NCBI RefSeq assembly: GCF_009674825.1
Contig: NZ_WKJH01000030.1
Coordinates: 124,001 to 188,000, forward strand
DNA: 64,000 nucleotides
Reading direction: 5' to 3'
Source: Maribacter luteus
GTDB taxonomy: Bacteria > Bacteroidota > Bacteroidia > Flavobacteriales > Flavobacteriaceae
The notes under the pieces were generated by a model. That model worked only from the letters and a program-made list of their open reading frames with translations. It did not search any database and was not told where the DNA came from. The position numbers and the translations under genes are program-made. Numbering within the stretch: the first letter of the stretch is position 1; each line of letters starts with the position of its first letter. Below are positions 9,273 through 17,451 of the stretch, piece by piece.

Positions 9273-10901
9273 TTATTTAGGCCTTACACGATATATCCAT
9301 GTTTTGTCGGTGTACGATCCATTTAATCCTGAATCCCGAGCAGCTCGGGCCTCACTCATAGTCTCATATCGTCCTAAATAAACATAGTTTAGATTATTCT
9401 TACTTCTTAAGAACGATTTGGCCTGAAGTCCTTTTTTGTTCATATCGGCCTTAAAAGCCTCTAAATACCGCTTAGTGCCAAAGACATTGGCTATTAAATA
9501 GTAACCGGGTTGCAAGCCATCTTCACTTACGGCCTCTTCGTATTTTTCACCAGCTTTAGGCTTATCATCCTCAGCTTGTTGGGCTAGCTGTAACAATCTT
9601 TCTTTTTCTTTAACAGCATTGATAGAATCGGTTTTTTTCTTTGCCTCGACCAATTCCTGCTCTGCTCTCGCAGTAGCTAACGAGTCTTTTCTTTTTTGAA
9701 CTTCCGAATCTTCAGAAGTGGTTGCAAGTTGTCTTTTAGCCCTTTTGATCGAGTCTGTTTTGCGATCCAATTCCCTTCGAATCTCAGCTGCCGCAATGGC
9801 CGACTCTTTTTTTGCCAAGGCAATCGAGTCTTTCCTTCTTTTTCGTAAGGCTCTCTCCCTTGCCTTGGTTTCTTTTCTCAATGCCAATGCTTCGGCCTTG
9901 GTTAATGTTTCGGTTGGGGTGTTGTCCTGTACGATCTCTTCCGGCATTTTCTCTTCTTCTGGCTCTTCGTAAGGCTTCAATTTCCTTTTAGGTTCATTCT
10001 TGCCAAAATCAAAGGCCGTGAACAATTCAAAAGATGGATCATTGCCTTTTAAATCGGAATCGGTACCGAATTCAACTACCGCCCCTATTGCAAGACGATT
10101 CATTATCTTTGCACCACCTCCAACAGCAATACCATAAAAACTGTTATAACCTGCCTGAGCCCAGAACTTACTGGTCGACAAAAGTGCATTCAACCCTACT
10201 TGGGTATCAAAACCAGGAATGGATTTAACATATAGCATCGGCCTAATGACCGAAGTACTGTCCATTGCCCCTATGGCAACAGGAATATCATAGGATACTG
10301 AACCTAAATATATCTTTTCATCATTAGCGGTATTTGCTTCCTTGTCCTCCATGTTATAGTCGAACAGATTTTCAGAGGTAAGGCCTACACGAAGACCGTC
10401 ATATTCAAATTGAACACCAGGGGCCAATTGAAGGATAAAATCATCCGTAGTACCGAATAGTGGTAAACCTATCTGTGGATCTCCCTGAAACGTATTTCCG
10501 GTGAATTCTTTCTGATAACCAAATAAATTAGCTCCAAAAGTAAGGCTAGAGCGCTCACCCAAGGCAATCTGATAAGCGTAATTCAAAACTCCACCCGTCT
10601 GTAGGTAAAAGTCCGTATTATGCTGATAAAAACCTGCCCCGATTGATGAAGAATTATTCAATTTACCTGTATAGTTCAAAAAAAAGGTAGTTGGATCGGC
10701 ATCGACAGTTTGCCATTGCCAACGACTCCATAACCCAATGGAATGTGTATTGCCATAATTGACCGAAAACGCAGGGTTGAAGATATCCGAATTGGAATCG
10801 GTAAGGTTATGCTGCCTTAAATCTACAGGCAAACCATCGTCCTGTGCACGTAACATGCACACAATCATGATGAAAAGTAAGGACAGTTTAATTTTTGTCA
10901 T
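9273..10901 (-). CDS. PorP/SprF-family outer-membrane protein with C-terminal SPOR-like domain
   Basis: Three parts. After a signal peptide (LSLLFIMIVCMLRAQ) comes a PorP/SprF-type beta-barrel (about residues 22-310), a family tied to type IX secretion and gliding. A highly charged segment rich in KRRKDSIA-type repeats follows (about 315-450, probably helical), then a SPOR-like domain (about 465-542, GYYLIANVFGTKRYLEAF to the end) that could bind denuded peptidoglycan. I chose the ATG at 10901 because the upstream alternative is a TTG. A link from outer membrane to cell wall is an inference. No PorE/SprE-type partner is adjacent. Confidence 0.85.
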   Translation of the reverse strand: MTKIKLSLLFIMIVCMLRAQDDGLPVDLRQHNLTDSNSDIFNPAFSVNYGNTHSIGLWSRWQWQTVDADPTTFFLNYTGKLNNSSSIGAGFYQHNTDFYLQTGGVLNYAYQIALGERSSLTFGANLFGYQKEFTGNTFQGDPQIGLPLFGTTDDFILQLAPGVQFEYDGLRVGLTSENLFDYNMEDKEANTANDEKIYLGSVSYDIPVAIGAMDSTSVIRPMLYVKSIPGFDTQVGLNALLSTSKFWAQAGYNSFYGIAVGGGAKIMNRLAIGAVVEFGTDSDLKGNDPSFELFTAFDFGKNEPKRKLKPYEEPEEEKMPEEIVQDNTPTETLTKAEALALRKETKARERALRKRRKDSIALAKKESAIAAAEIRRELDRKTDSIKRAKRQLATTSEDSEVQKRKDSLATARAEQELVEAKKKTDSINAVKEKERLLQLAQQAEDDKPKAGEKYEEAVSEDGLQPGYYLIANVFGTKRYLEAFKADMNKKGLQAKSFLRSKNNLNYVYLGRYETMSEARAARDSGLNGSYTDKTWIYRVRPK

Positions 10902-10996
10902 ATGCAAAAAAACAAAAAACCATGGGGTTTACATACTATTTTAAGGTATTTTTAGTTAGAATAAATGAAAAGTACCAAACTAACGAATTACTCATT

Positions 10997-11533
10997 ATGA
11001 AGGTTTTTAAAGCGTTGCTTATTTTTGTTTTCATCATTGGTTTTACGGGTTGTAAAGAAGAAGTACCTGTGGTGGTCGATGATTCCGTTTCAACTTTTTA
11101 TTTCATCAGACATGCTGAAAAAGATAGATCCGACCAAGAAAACATGGATCCGGAACTTACACAAGAAGGATTGGGAAGGGCCATGCATTGGGCTGAAATA
11201 TTAGATGAGGTGCAATTGGATGCCGTGTACACTACGGATTATGAAAGAACCCAAATGACCGCAGCTCCCATAGCGGTTAAAAAGAACCTTACCGTTCAAA
11301 TATATGACCCCGCCATTATCGATTTGGATAAATTTAAGGAAGAAAACAAAAACAAGAAAGTACTGGTCGTAGGCCATAGCGACTCAACTCCCGATTTCGT
11401 AAACAAAATGATCGGTCAGGATAAATACTATCAAATTGATGACGACCAAAACGGAAGCCTGTTCATTGTTGAAATCGTTGGGGGTATTACTACGGACATG
11501 CGATTGAACTTCAATTGTAATTGCCCGGACTAA
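10997..11533 (+). CDS. Histidine phosphatase family lipoprotein (SixA/PGAM-like)
   Basis: 178 aa from the ATG at 10997; this start gives a clean lipoprotein signal ending FIIGFTGC, whereas upstream in-frame codons add a basic non-signal stretch. The catalytic phospho-acceptor motif FIRHAEK is present, with YTTDYERTQMTA and the second histidine in VVGHSDSTPD, all features of the branch-1 histidine phosphatase fold. Periplasmic location is expected, substrate unknown. Its 3' end overlaps the convergent DUF6503 gene by 23 bp. Confidence 0.9.
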   Translation: MKVFKALLIFVFIIGFTGCKEEVPVVVDDSVSTFYFIRHAEKDRSDQENMDPELTQEGLGRAMHWAEILDEVQLDAVYTTDYERTQMTAAPIAVKKNLTVQIYDPAIIDLDKFKEENKNKKVLVVGHSDSTPDFVNKMIGQDKYYQIDDDQNGSLFIVEIVGGITTDMRLNFNCNCPD

Positions 11534-12272
11534 CAACTACATCCTTTAATTCGATTTTGGATAGCAACTCCAATTCACCCTTATTAAAGAGACTATCTAT
11601 CTCATAAATGGATTGGGAATCCGATACGGATTTATAATTATTATAATCCACAAAACGAATCCCGTTCACATATCTTTCGTTATAGGCTTCCCTAAAGCGT
11701 AGTCCACCGCCATTCACATGGAATTCGTAGGCTAAATATTCCGGTTTAAATGTTTCTTTATTAAACCAATAGATATAAACATCATCAAAATCGTCTCCTC
11801 CGTTTTCCTGATCAAAAGTCACTTTCACCTTGTAGTAATCCTTCCCTTTAATAGCCATTTCACCAAGAAATTCCTTATTCACCGCGGGATCATTCAAACC
11901 ATAAGGCAAGTATGCAAAATAATGTACGGAATTGATGGAGTTGGAATAGATGTTGGCTAATGAATCCGGCACATTGACCAAATCACCGTTAATATAGCGT
12001 TTAAACCCCTTAGGGCCTTTACTATCCAAAATATCAACGGAATCGTTCTTAAATAGTCGCTTTAATACTTTTTGCCCCTCAACATTTTCCTTTATATATT
12101 CTTTCCCCCTAAACTTGAAAGAAACATTGCTTGTCCTGTACTTTTCCCCACCACAAGTATCAATACTTTTATCCACGATTTGCTGGGCGGTCAACCGAGC
12201 AGGAGTCTTTTCTTTACACGAAAAAAATACCGCCAAAATTACAACCACTAAAATACTTTTTGTTTTTTCCAT
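11511..12272 (-). CDS. DUF6503-like lipoprotein
   Basis: 253-aa predicted lipoprotein: MEKTKSILVVVILAVFFSC places the lipidated Cys at 19. The body has the pattern AQQIVDKSIDTCGGEKYRTSNVSFKFRGKEY and later FDDVYIYWFNKETFKPEYLAYEF, typical of a LolA/LolB-like half-barrel family in flavobacteria. Relatives are sometimes mislabelled deoxyribose-phosphate aldolase; no aldolase motif is present here. Function unknown. It converges on and overlaps the histidine phosphatase gene by 23 bp. Confidence 0.8.
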   Translation of the reverse strand: MEKTKSILVVVILAVFFSCKEKTPARLTAQQIVDKSIDTCGGEKYRTSNVSFKFRGKEYIKENVEGQKVLKRLFKNDSVDILDSKGPKGFKRYINGDLVNVPDSLANIYSNSINSVHYFAYLPYGLNDPAVNKEFLGEMAIKGKDYYKVKVTFDQENGGDDFDDVYIYWFNKETFKPEYLAYEFHVNGGGLRFREAYNERYVNGIRFVDYNNYKSVSDSQSIYEIDSLFNKGELELLSKIELKDVVVSPGNYN

Positions 12273-12337
12273 GCCAATAGGTTCGAAAATAGATCAATAA
12301 CATTACAAATATTGAATATAAATCCATTTTAATGAAA

Positions 12338-12367
12338 TTGCGGATAGAATTATTGTTGCTACTTTTG
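12338..12367 (+). promoter_or_regulatory. smpB promoter, full Bacteroidota consensus
   Basis: TTG (12338-12340), exactly 19 bp, then TACTTTTG (12360-12367). Only 7 nt separate the -7 element from the smpB ATG at 12375, so the transcript should be leaderless or nearly so. Confidence 0.75.
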
Positions 12368-12374
12368 TACCGTT

Positions 12375-12836
12375 ATGCAGAACAATGTAAACATTAAGAA
12401 CAAAAAGGCCAGATTTGAATATGAGATCTTGGATAAGTATACCGCAGGTATTGTTTTATCCGGGACCGAAATAAAATCCATTCGCCAAAGTAAGGTTTCG
12501 ATTGGTGAAAGTTTTTGTGAATTCAATGACCGTGGCGAGCTCTTTATCATTAACATGCAAATTGATGAATACTCCCACGCATCCCATTTTAACCATAAAC
12601 CCAAAGCAGAACGTAAATTGCTACTGAACAAACGTGAGTTAAAGAAATTGGAAAAGGAAGTTTCTTCTAGCGGACTCACCATCATACCCTTGAACTTATT
12701 TTTGAACGATCGTGGATTGGCCAAAATGAACATTGCCCTTGCCAAGGGTAAAAAACTTTATGACAAGCGGGAAAACATTAAAGACCGCGACAACAAAAGG
12801 GATCTTGACCGCATTAAAAAAAGTTTTAATAGATAA
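12375..12836 (+). CDS. smpB: SsrA-binding protein SmpB
   Basis: Binds tmRNA and delivers it to stalled ribosomes for trans-translation; cytoplasmic. 153 aa, the usual length. Conserved features include NIKNKKARFEYEILDKYTAGI, LSGTEIKSIR, the ISNLH-equivalent region, and a basic C-terminal tail with KGKKLYDKRENIKDRDNKRD that enters the decoding channel. The start matches family N-termini. No tmRNA gene is in the window. It stands alone on the plus strand, with pcm convergent 26 bp away. Confidence 0.97.
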   Translation: MQNNVNIKNKKARFEYEILDKYTAGIVLSGTEIKSIRQSKVSIGESFCEFNDRGELFIINMQIDEYSHASHFNHKPKAERKLLLNKRELKKLEKEVSSSGLTIIPLNLFLNDRGLAKMNIALAKGKKLYDKRENIKDRDNKRDLDRIKKSFNR

Positions 12837-12862
12837 AACAAAAAACCAAGTCCGGTTCAATC

Positions 12863-13504
12863 TTAGTTCTTATCCTCTAGTAAGGGCACAAATCGAAAGG
12901 CCCCGAGTTCTTTTTTCTCAAATTCTTTTTCAGAATTTCTAATGAACAAGGTCATGATTTGTTCATCGGCACCCACAGGTATAACGAGCCTACCCCCTAT
13001 CTTCAATTGCGATAATAGTGCTTTCGGTACTTCAGGTGCACCTGCAGTTACTATAATGCTATCAAAAGGGGCCGCTTGGGGCAAACCTTTGTAACCATCA
13101 CCGAAAATGACCTTTTTGGGACGATAGCCCATTTTCTTGAAAAATAGATTCGTCTTTTTAAAGAGCTCCAATTGCCTCTCGATCGTATACACTTTTGCCT
13201 TCAATTGCAATAGAACGGCAGTCTGGTACCCACTCCCCGTACCTATTTCCAAAACTTTATGTCCAGGTTCAACTTGTAATAATTCAGATTGAAAAGCAAC
13301 GGTATATGGTTGTGAAATAGTCTGGTCCGCAGCAATAGGAAATGCCTTGTCCTGATAAGCATGCCCCTCAAAACTGCTATCCATAAATAAATGACGAGGT
13401 ACTTTACGTATGGCTTCCAGAACATTCGAATCAACTATTCCTTTGGCAATCAACACATCTGCCAATTTATTCCGCATTCCACGATGTTTAAGCGTATCTC
13501 TCAA
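12863..13504 (-). CDS. pcm: Protein-L-isoaspartate O-methyltransferase
   Basis: Repairs L-isoaspartyl residues in aged proteins by SAM-dependent carboxyl methylation. 213 aa with the SAM-binding motif VLEIGTGSGYQTAVLLQL and the substrate-loop signature QTISQPYTVAFQ. The start is a TTG at 13504 (MRDTLKHRG), kept because DTxKHxGxR resembles the N-terminus of relatives; an ATG at 13477 would remove nine residues. A TATTTTTA -7-like box lies 3 nt upstream of the TTG, so the start is not settled. Confidence 0.93.
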   Translation of the reverse strand: MRDTLKHRGMRNKLADVLIAKGIVDSNVLEAIRKVPRHLFMDSSFEGHAYQDKAFPIAADQTISQPYTVAFQSELLQVEPGHKVLEIGTGSGYQTAVLLQLKAKVYTIERQLELFKKTNLFFKKMGYRPKKVIFGDGYKGLPQAAPFDSIIVTAGAPEVPKALLSQLKIGGRLVIPVGADEQIMTLFIRNSEKEFEKKELGAFRFVPLLEDKN

Positions 13505-13628
13505 GGGTAAAAATATTGGTTTGGTTAAAAAAGCGAAGTTAACAAAGTTTGCTTTAAGAATTAAAGATCATAGCCGGTACAATGCAAAACTTTTGAAGTG
13601 CAAACCAAATTAACTACTAAACTATCGT

Positions 13629-13636
13629 TATTTTTG
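13629..13636 (+). promoter_or_regulatory. -7 element (TATTTTTG) heading the eight-gene plus-strand run
   Basis: TATTTTTG matches TAnnTTTG exactly and lies 15 nt upstream of the ATG at 13652. No TTG sits at the preferred -33 distance. It places the transcript start downstream of the in-frame ATG at 13598, favouring the 319-aa form of the first protein. Confidence 0.45.
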
Positions 13637-13651
13637 AAGAAAATACAAAAT

Positions 13652-14611
13652 ATGCTTAAAGTCGGAGTTTTAGGGGCAGGACATTTAGGAAAAATACACC
13701 TTCGTCTACTTAATGAATCCCCAAAATATGATTTAATCGGTTTTTACGATCCGGATGATATCAATGGCCAAAAAGTGGCCGCTGAATTCGGATACACCTA
13801 TATTGAAAACATTAATGAGCTAATTGATGCCGTTGACGTTATAGACATAGTTACCCCTACTCTTTCCCATTACGATTGTGCCAAAAAGGCCATGGAAAAA
13901 GGAAAACATGTCTTTATCGAAAAACCGATAACGAATACTCTTGAAGAGGCTGAGGAATTATTGCAGTTAGAGCAAAAAAACGGGGTCAAAGGCCAAGTCG
14001 GGCACGTAGAACGTTTTAATCCTGCATTCTTAGCCGTAAAAGATAAAATACAAAGCCCAATGTTCATTGAGGCCCATAGATTGGCAGAGTTTAATCCACG
14101 AGGCACCGATGTCCCTGTTGTTTTGGATTTAATGATCCATGATATTGATGCCATTCTGAGTGTAGTAAATTCGGAGGTGAAACAAATCAATGCAAGTGGG
14201 GTTTCGGTAATCAGTAATTCACCGGATATCGCCAATGCCCGAATCGAGTTCGAAAATGGCTGTGTGGCCAATCTTACGGCGAGCAGAATATCACTGAAAA
14301 ACATGAGAAAATCGCGATTCTTTCAACGGGACGCCTATATCTCAGTGGACTTTTTGGAAAAAAAGGCCGAAGTAGTGAAAATGAAAGACGCACCTGAATC
14401 CCCTGGTGATTTTGACATGATCCTACAGAATGCTGAAGGGGTTAAAAAACAGATTTATTTTGAAAATCCCGAAATTGAAGCCAACAATGCCATTCTTGAT
14501 GAATTGGAAACATTTGCCGATGCCATAACCCAAAACACGACTCCGGTCGTTACCCTTAAGCAAGGCACACAGGCGTTACGGGTAGCCTTACAAATTATAC
14601 AGTCGTTCTAA
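13652..14611 (+). CDS. Gfo/Idh/MocA-family NAD(P)-dependent oxidoreductase
   Basis: 319 aa from the ATG at 13652 (MLKVGVLGAG). The N-terminal Rossmann fold has GVLGAGHLGKIH; the family's EKP motif appears as FIEKPITNTLEEAEEL, followed by the C-terminal alpha/beta domain with GHVERFNPA and VVLDLMIHDID. The substrate is probably a sugar or cyclitol derivative but cannot be named. It heads an eight-gene run: hbd starts 13 bp after its stop. Confidence 0.9.
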   Translation: MLKVGVLGAGHLGKIHLRLLNESPKYDLIGFYDPDDINGQKVAAEFGYTYIENINELIDAVDVIDIVTPTLSHYDCAKKAMEKGKHVFIEKPITNTLEEAEELLQLEQKNGVKGQVGHVERFNPAFLAVKDKIQSPMFIEAHRLAEFNPRGTDVPVVLDLMIHDIDAILSVVNSEVKQINASGVSVISNSPDIANARIEFENGCVANLTASRISLKNMRKSRFFQRDAYISVDFLEKKAEVVKMKDAPESPGDFDMILQNAEGVKKQIYFENPEIEANNAILDELETFADAITQNTTPVVTLKQGTQALRVALQIIQSF

Positions 14612-14624
14612 AAAAACAACAGTT

Positions 14625-15512
14625 ATGAAAAATATAGCAGTTATCGGTGCAGGTACCATGGGCAACGGAATTGCCCATGTTTTTGCCCAAAGTGGGTATA
14701 AGGTGAATTTAATAGACATTTCCCAAGAATCCCTTGACCGCGGTATAGCGACAATAACGAAGAATTTAGACCGTATGCTTTCCAAGGGGAAAATAGAAGA
14801 AACGGATAAGGCAAAGACCCTTACGAACATAAATACCTTTACAGAGCTTTCCAAGGGAATTCCAAATACCGATTTGGTAGTGGAAGCCGCTACGGAGAAA
14901 CTGGAAATTAAATTAAGCCTTTTCAAGGAAATGGATGCCATTTCTGGCCCAAATACCATTTTGGCCACGAACACATCTTCTATATCGATTACACAGATAG
15001 CTGCAGTTACGGGAAAACCGGACAAAGTAATTGGTATGCATTTTATGAATCCCGTACCGATTATGAAGCTTGTTGAGATTATCCGAGGTTATAATACTTC
15101 GGAGGATACTACAAAAGCGATAATGGACCTTTCCTTAAAACTGGGAAAAACACCTACCGAGGTCAATGATTATCCTGGGTTCGTAGCCAATAGGATTTTA
15201 ATGCCGATGATCAATGAAGCCATTGAAACCCTATATCATGGTGTTGCCGGTGTAGAGGAAATAGATACTGTAATGAAATTGGGTATGGCCCACCCTATGG
15301 GTCCATTGCAATTGGCCGATTTTATTGGGTTGGATGTTTGCTTATCTATCCTGAATGTTATGTACGACGGATTCAAGAACCCAAAATATGCACCATGTCC
15401 TTTATTGGTGAATATGGTTATGGCCAATAAACTGGGGGTTAAGTCCGGGGAAGGGTTTTATGACTATACCATATCAAAAAAGGCCGAAAAGGTTTCCGAC
15501 CAATTCAAATAA
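14625..15512 (+). CDS. hbd: 3-hydroxybutyryl-CoA dehydrogenase
   Basis: 295-aa soluble enzyme oxidising (S)-3-hydroxyacyl-CoA to 3-oxoacyl-CoA (fatty-acid, phenylacetate or butyrate-type pathways). The NAD-binding motif IGAGTMGNGIAHVFAQSGY opens the protein; the HCDH signature includes NTSSISITQIA, GMHFMNPVP (catalytic His) and NDYPGFVANRILMPMINEA, with the C-terminal helical domain complete. There is no fused enoyl-CoA hydratase, as usual for the short form. It lies 5 bp upstream of the DUF1015 gene. Confidence 0.95.
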   Translation: MKNIAVIGAGTMGNGIAHVFAQSGYKVNLIDISQESLDRGIATITKNLDRMLSKGKIEETDKAKTLTNINTFTELSKGIPNTDLVVEAATEKLEIKLSLFKEMDAISGPNTILATNTSSISITQIAAVTGKPDKVIGMHFMNPVPIMKLVEIIRGYNTSEDTTKAIMDLSLKLGKTPTEVNDYPGFVANRILMPMINEAIETLYHGVAGVEEIDTVMKLGMAHPMGPLQLADFIGLDVCLSILNVMYDGFKNPKYAPCPLLVNMVMANKLGVKSGEGFYDYTISKKAEKVSDQFK

Positions 15513-15517
15513 ATCAA

Positions 15518-16753
15518 ATGGCAATAATTAAACCTTTTAAGGCAGTAAGACCTACAAAGGACAAAGTAGCCTATGTTACTTCCAGATCTTATCAAGAATA
15601 TTCAATGGATGAATTGGAAGCGACCTTAAATTATAACCCATTCTCGTTTTTACATATTATAAACCCCGGCTATAAATTTTCGAAAGAAGTAACTGGTGAA
15701 GAGCGCTTCAATTTAGTACATAATCGATATTTGGAATTCCTTGAGGGTAATATCTTTTTGAAAGACAGTAAGGACAGTTTCTATATTTATCAGATTGAAA
15801 AAGGAAAATTCAAATGTTGTGGGTTTTTCTGTGCCGCGAGTGTAGGCGATTATCGTAATGATATCATCAAAAAACACGAAGACACATTAAGCTCACGTGA
15901 GCAATTATTTGCGAAGTACCTGAAAACCGTAGGTTTCAACGCAGAACCTGTATTAATGACCTATGCAGATGATATTAATGTAAAGGAAATATTAGATTTA
16001 GAAAAACAAAAAGAACCGGAATACCTCTTTACAACCCCAGACAAGATCAAACATACTTTGTGGATGGTTTCCAATGAGGATTCGATCAAGGGATTGGTTC
16101 GTGAATTTGCGAAAATCAAATCGCTTTACATCGCAGATGGCCACCATAGAAGTGCATCTTCCGAAGTTTTGGCCAATATATCGCAAATGGAAAATCCTAC
16201 CCATACCGGAAATGAACCGTACAATTATTTCATGTGTTACTTAATTCCGGAATCTGAGATACGTATCTACGAATTCAATCGAATGGTAAAAGATCTGAAC
16301 GGATTGACCAAAGAAGAATTCCTTATAAAATTGGATGCTCTTTTCAGAATTGAAAAGAAAGGTAACGTCCTGTACAAACCCACTAAAAAACATCACTTCA
16401 GCATGTATCTGGATGGGGATTTCTACTCACTCTTCCTAAGGAAAAAAGTATATGGGTTCACTGATGGACTTAGTAAATTAGACACCCAGATTCTATACAA
16501 AACCATACTCGACCCAATTTTGGGCATCAAAGATCTACGAAGTGACAATCGAATACATTATGGTTACGGCAAACACAATGTAATTCGCATGAAAGACGAA
16601 ATAGACCACGGGAATTTCAAAGTAGGTTTCAGTCTTGTTCCCTTAAAAGTTGATGAAATCAAATCTATCGCAGATGCAGGGTTGGTGATGCCCCCAAAAA
16701 GCACTTATATTGAACCTAAACTAAGAAGTGGCATGGCCATTTATGAGTTTTAA
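15518..16753 (+). CDS. DUF1015 family protein
   Basis: 411 aa, complete. Family hallmarks seen are the N-terminal PFKAVRPTKDKVAYVTSRSY and the central YIADGHHRSASSEVL motif; the end carries GLVMPPKSTYIEPKLRSGM. Some relatives have been described as kinases acting on small molecules or sulfonate-related compounds, but no activity can be assigned here. Soluble, with no signal peptide. It is packed between hbd and yggS with gaps of 5 and 11 bp. Confidence 0.9.
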   Translation: MAIIKPFKAVRPTKDKVAYVTSRSYQEYSMDELEATLNYNPFSFLHIINPGYKFSKEVTGEERFNLVHNRYLEFLEGNIFLKDSKDSFYIYQIEKGKFKCCGFFCAASVGDYRNDIIKKHEDTLSSREQLFAKYLKTVGFNAEPVLMTYADDINVKEILDLEKQKEPEYLFTTPDKIKHTLWMVSNEDSIKGLVREFAKIKSLYIADGHHRSASSEVLANISQMENPTHTGNEPYNYFMCYLIPESEIRIYEFNRMVKDLNGLTKEEFLIKLDALFRIEKKGNVLYKPTKKHHFSMYLDGDFYSLFLRKKVYGFTDGLSKLDTQILYKTILDPILGIKDLRSDNRIHYGYGKHNVIRMKDEIDHGNFKVGFSLVPLKVDEIKSIADAGLVMPPKSTYIEPKLRSGMAIYEF

Positions 16754-16764
16754 TAAAAAATATC

Positions 16765-17430
16765 ATGTCGATAAAAACAAATCTTGAAAGCATAAAACAA
16801 ACATTACCAGAGCATGTTACCTTGGTAGCAGTTTCAAAGACCAAACCCGATGAAAGTATTCTGGAAGCGTATACCGCCGGGCAACGTATATTCGGAGAAA
16901 ACAAAATCCAGGAAATGGCCCGAAAGTGGGAAGCCTTACCAAAAGATATAGAATGGCATATGATCGGCCACGTGCAACGAAACAAGGTAAAGTATATGGC
17001 AGAATTCGTTTCATTGGTTCATGGGGTCGATAGTTTTAAACTTTTACAGGAAATAAACAAACAAGCAAAAAAACACGATCGAACCATTCCTTGTCTTTTG
17101 CAGGTGCATATTGCCCAAGAGGAAACAAAATTCGGTTTGGATGAGAATGAAGTAAACGCTCTTGTCGACTCAGAAGAATATAAACAACTTTCCCACATAA
17201 AAATCGTTGGCTTAATGGGAATGGCGACCTACACTCCAGATAAATCACAGATCAAAAAGGAATTTAAGTACTTAAAGGCCATTTACGATAATTTAAAGGG
17301 TAAATTACCTGATATTTCTATATTATCAATGGGAATGAGTGGTGATTACATGCTGGCCATAGAAGAAGGTAGTACAATGGTGCGCATAGGAAGTAGTATC
17401 TTTGGCGCAAGGGACTATTCCCTGTTATAG
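16765..17430 (+). CDS. yggS: PLP homeostasis protein YggS (PLPBP)
   Basis: 221-aa single-domain PLP-binding protein with an alanine-racemase-like barrel, controlling free pyridoxal phosphate and amino-acid balance rather than catalysing a known reaction. The PLP lysine is in LVAVSKTKPDE (Lys26). GENKIQEM, WHMIGHVQRNK and the phosphate-binding GMSGDYMLAIEEGSTMVRIGS are all present. It is in the middle of the plus-strand run. Confidence 0.95.
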   Translation: MSIKTNLESIKQTLPEHVTLVAVSKTKPDESILEAYTAGQRIFGENKIQEMARKWEALPKDIEWHMIGHVQRNKVKYMAEFVSLVHGVDSFKLLQEINKQAKKHDRTIPCLLQVHIAQEETKFGLDENEVNALVDSEEYKQLSHIKIVGLMGMATYTPDKSQIKKEFKYLKAIYDNLKGKLPDISILSMGMSGDYMLAIEEGSTMVRIGSSIFGARDYSLL

Positions 17431-17451
17431 AAAAAAGTTTGAAGGCGATTG

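Noticed and set aside
11511-12272. Deoxyribose-phosphate aldolase label for the DUF6503 gene
   Set aside because: No aldolase lysine motif or barrel pattern; the protein is a lipoprotein with a beta-rich body.
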